Shown piece by piece: positions 12,155 through 12,236 of a stretch of DNA of 12,236 bases; position 1 is the first letter of the stretch; each line of letters starts with the position of its first letter. The notes below the pieces were generated by a model. That model saw only the letters and a list, made by a program, of their open reading frames with translations. It searched no databases and was not told the DNA's origin. This DNA is from Geoglobus sp. (GTDB lineage: Archaea > Halobacteriota > Archaeoglobi > Archaeoglobales > Archaeoglobaceae): contig JALUWC010000185.1 in assembly GCA_027019885.1 (NCBI GenBank), positions 1 through 12,236 of the forward strand, in the 5' to 3' direction. A program made the translations under genes and the position numbers.

Positions 12155-12236
12155 CTACAGTTTTCCACTTCTCAGGATGCTGAGCAGCAGCACCGTTCCC
12201 AGTATGCTGGCGAAGGCAAAGCCCAGAATTCCCAGG
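12155..12236 (-). CDS. C-terminus of a membrane-anchored protein, truncated by window edge
   Basis: A leftward frame enters from the right edge and ends at TAG (12157-12155), one base after the tRNA. The visible 26 residues, LGILGFAFASILGTVLLLSI then LRSGKL, are one membrane helix followed by a short basic tail, the usual form of a C-terminal anchor on an archaeal secreted protein, and reminiscent of archaeosortase-type CTERM tails although the motif before the helix is not visible in full. If the element is integrated, this gene belongs to the host chromosome downstream of tRNA-Arg. Confidence 0.6.
   Translation of the reverse strand, partial: LGILGFAFASILGTVLLLSILRSGKL

Noticed and set aside
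1..12236. CRISPR array, IS element or transposase
   Set aside because: No regularly spaced repeats of 25-40 bases, no DDE or HUH transposase frame and no terminal inverted repeats with target duplication were seen. The 46-base repeat occurs only twice, about 6.6 kb apart.
1..12236. Replication initiator, capsid, portal or packaging ATPase
   Set aside because: No Walker-type ATPase, MCM, Rep or capsid-like protein could be recognised. The element may carry these to the left of the window, or use host replication.

Overview
The window is archaeal and very probably euryarchaeal. TATA boxes lie about 25 bases before start codons, Shine-Dalgarno sites resemble GGAGG or GGTGG, and several genes look leaderless. 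The gene families agree: a tetraether lipid synthase, AbrB, ribbon-helix-helix and ArsR-type regulators, HicAB, a LEA/WHy protein, an S-layer-type domain and a zinc-ribbon tyrosine integrase. Frequent AGA, AGG and ATA codons and a GC-rich tRNA suggest a thermophile or anaerobe such as Archaeoglobi or relatives, but I cannot name the species.

Right end: an integrase gene (10714-12126) runs directly into the 3' half of a tRNA-Arg(CCU) gene (12108-12154), and the last integrase codons are the anticodon stem-loop of that tRNA. This is the expected end of an element integrated in a tRNA gene. If integrated, the element lies to the left of 12154, and the 3' end of a membrane-protein gene (12155 on) is host chromosome. 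The other end, with the intact tRNA, would lie left of base 1, so the element would exceed 12 kb.

Layout from left to right. (1) 1-499: a leftward pair, a ribbon-helix-helix-like protein and an unknown protein. (2) 519-1866: an operator palindrome, an ArsR-type regulator and a membrane-anchored tandem LEA/WHy protein. (3) 6316 down to 1877, leftward: a 145-aa membrane protein, an 80-84-aa hydrophobic protein, a 48-aa membrane protein missed by length cut-offs, a 106-aa membrane protein, a secreted chimeric surface protein, tetraether lipid synthase (tes), and a DUF4258/DUF2283 pair. (4) 6459-8263: a regulatory island with an AbrB protein, a small HTH-like protein, a damaged AbrB-like gene, and a second ArsR-type regulator followed by a membrane protein. 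(5) 8298-8731: HicBA toxin-antitoxin. (6) 8874-10313: an S-layer-type surface protein. (7) 10436-12154: a small unknown protein, integrase and att site.

The most interesting reading is that the leftward operon is an envelope cassette of a mobile element or provirus: several small membrane proteins and a surface protein travel with an enzyme that converts diether into tetraether lipids. Its promoter and the divergent promoter near 530 share a nearly identical palindrome, so one repressor may control both. A 46-base identical repeat gives two unrelated DNA-binding proteins the same C-terminal tail. Base composition changes sharply inside some genes, which points to mosaic evolution. No replication protein, capsid hallmark, terminase or CRISPR array is visible, so provirus versus integrative plasmid is unresolved.
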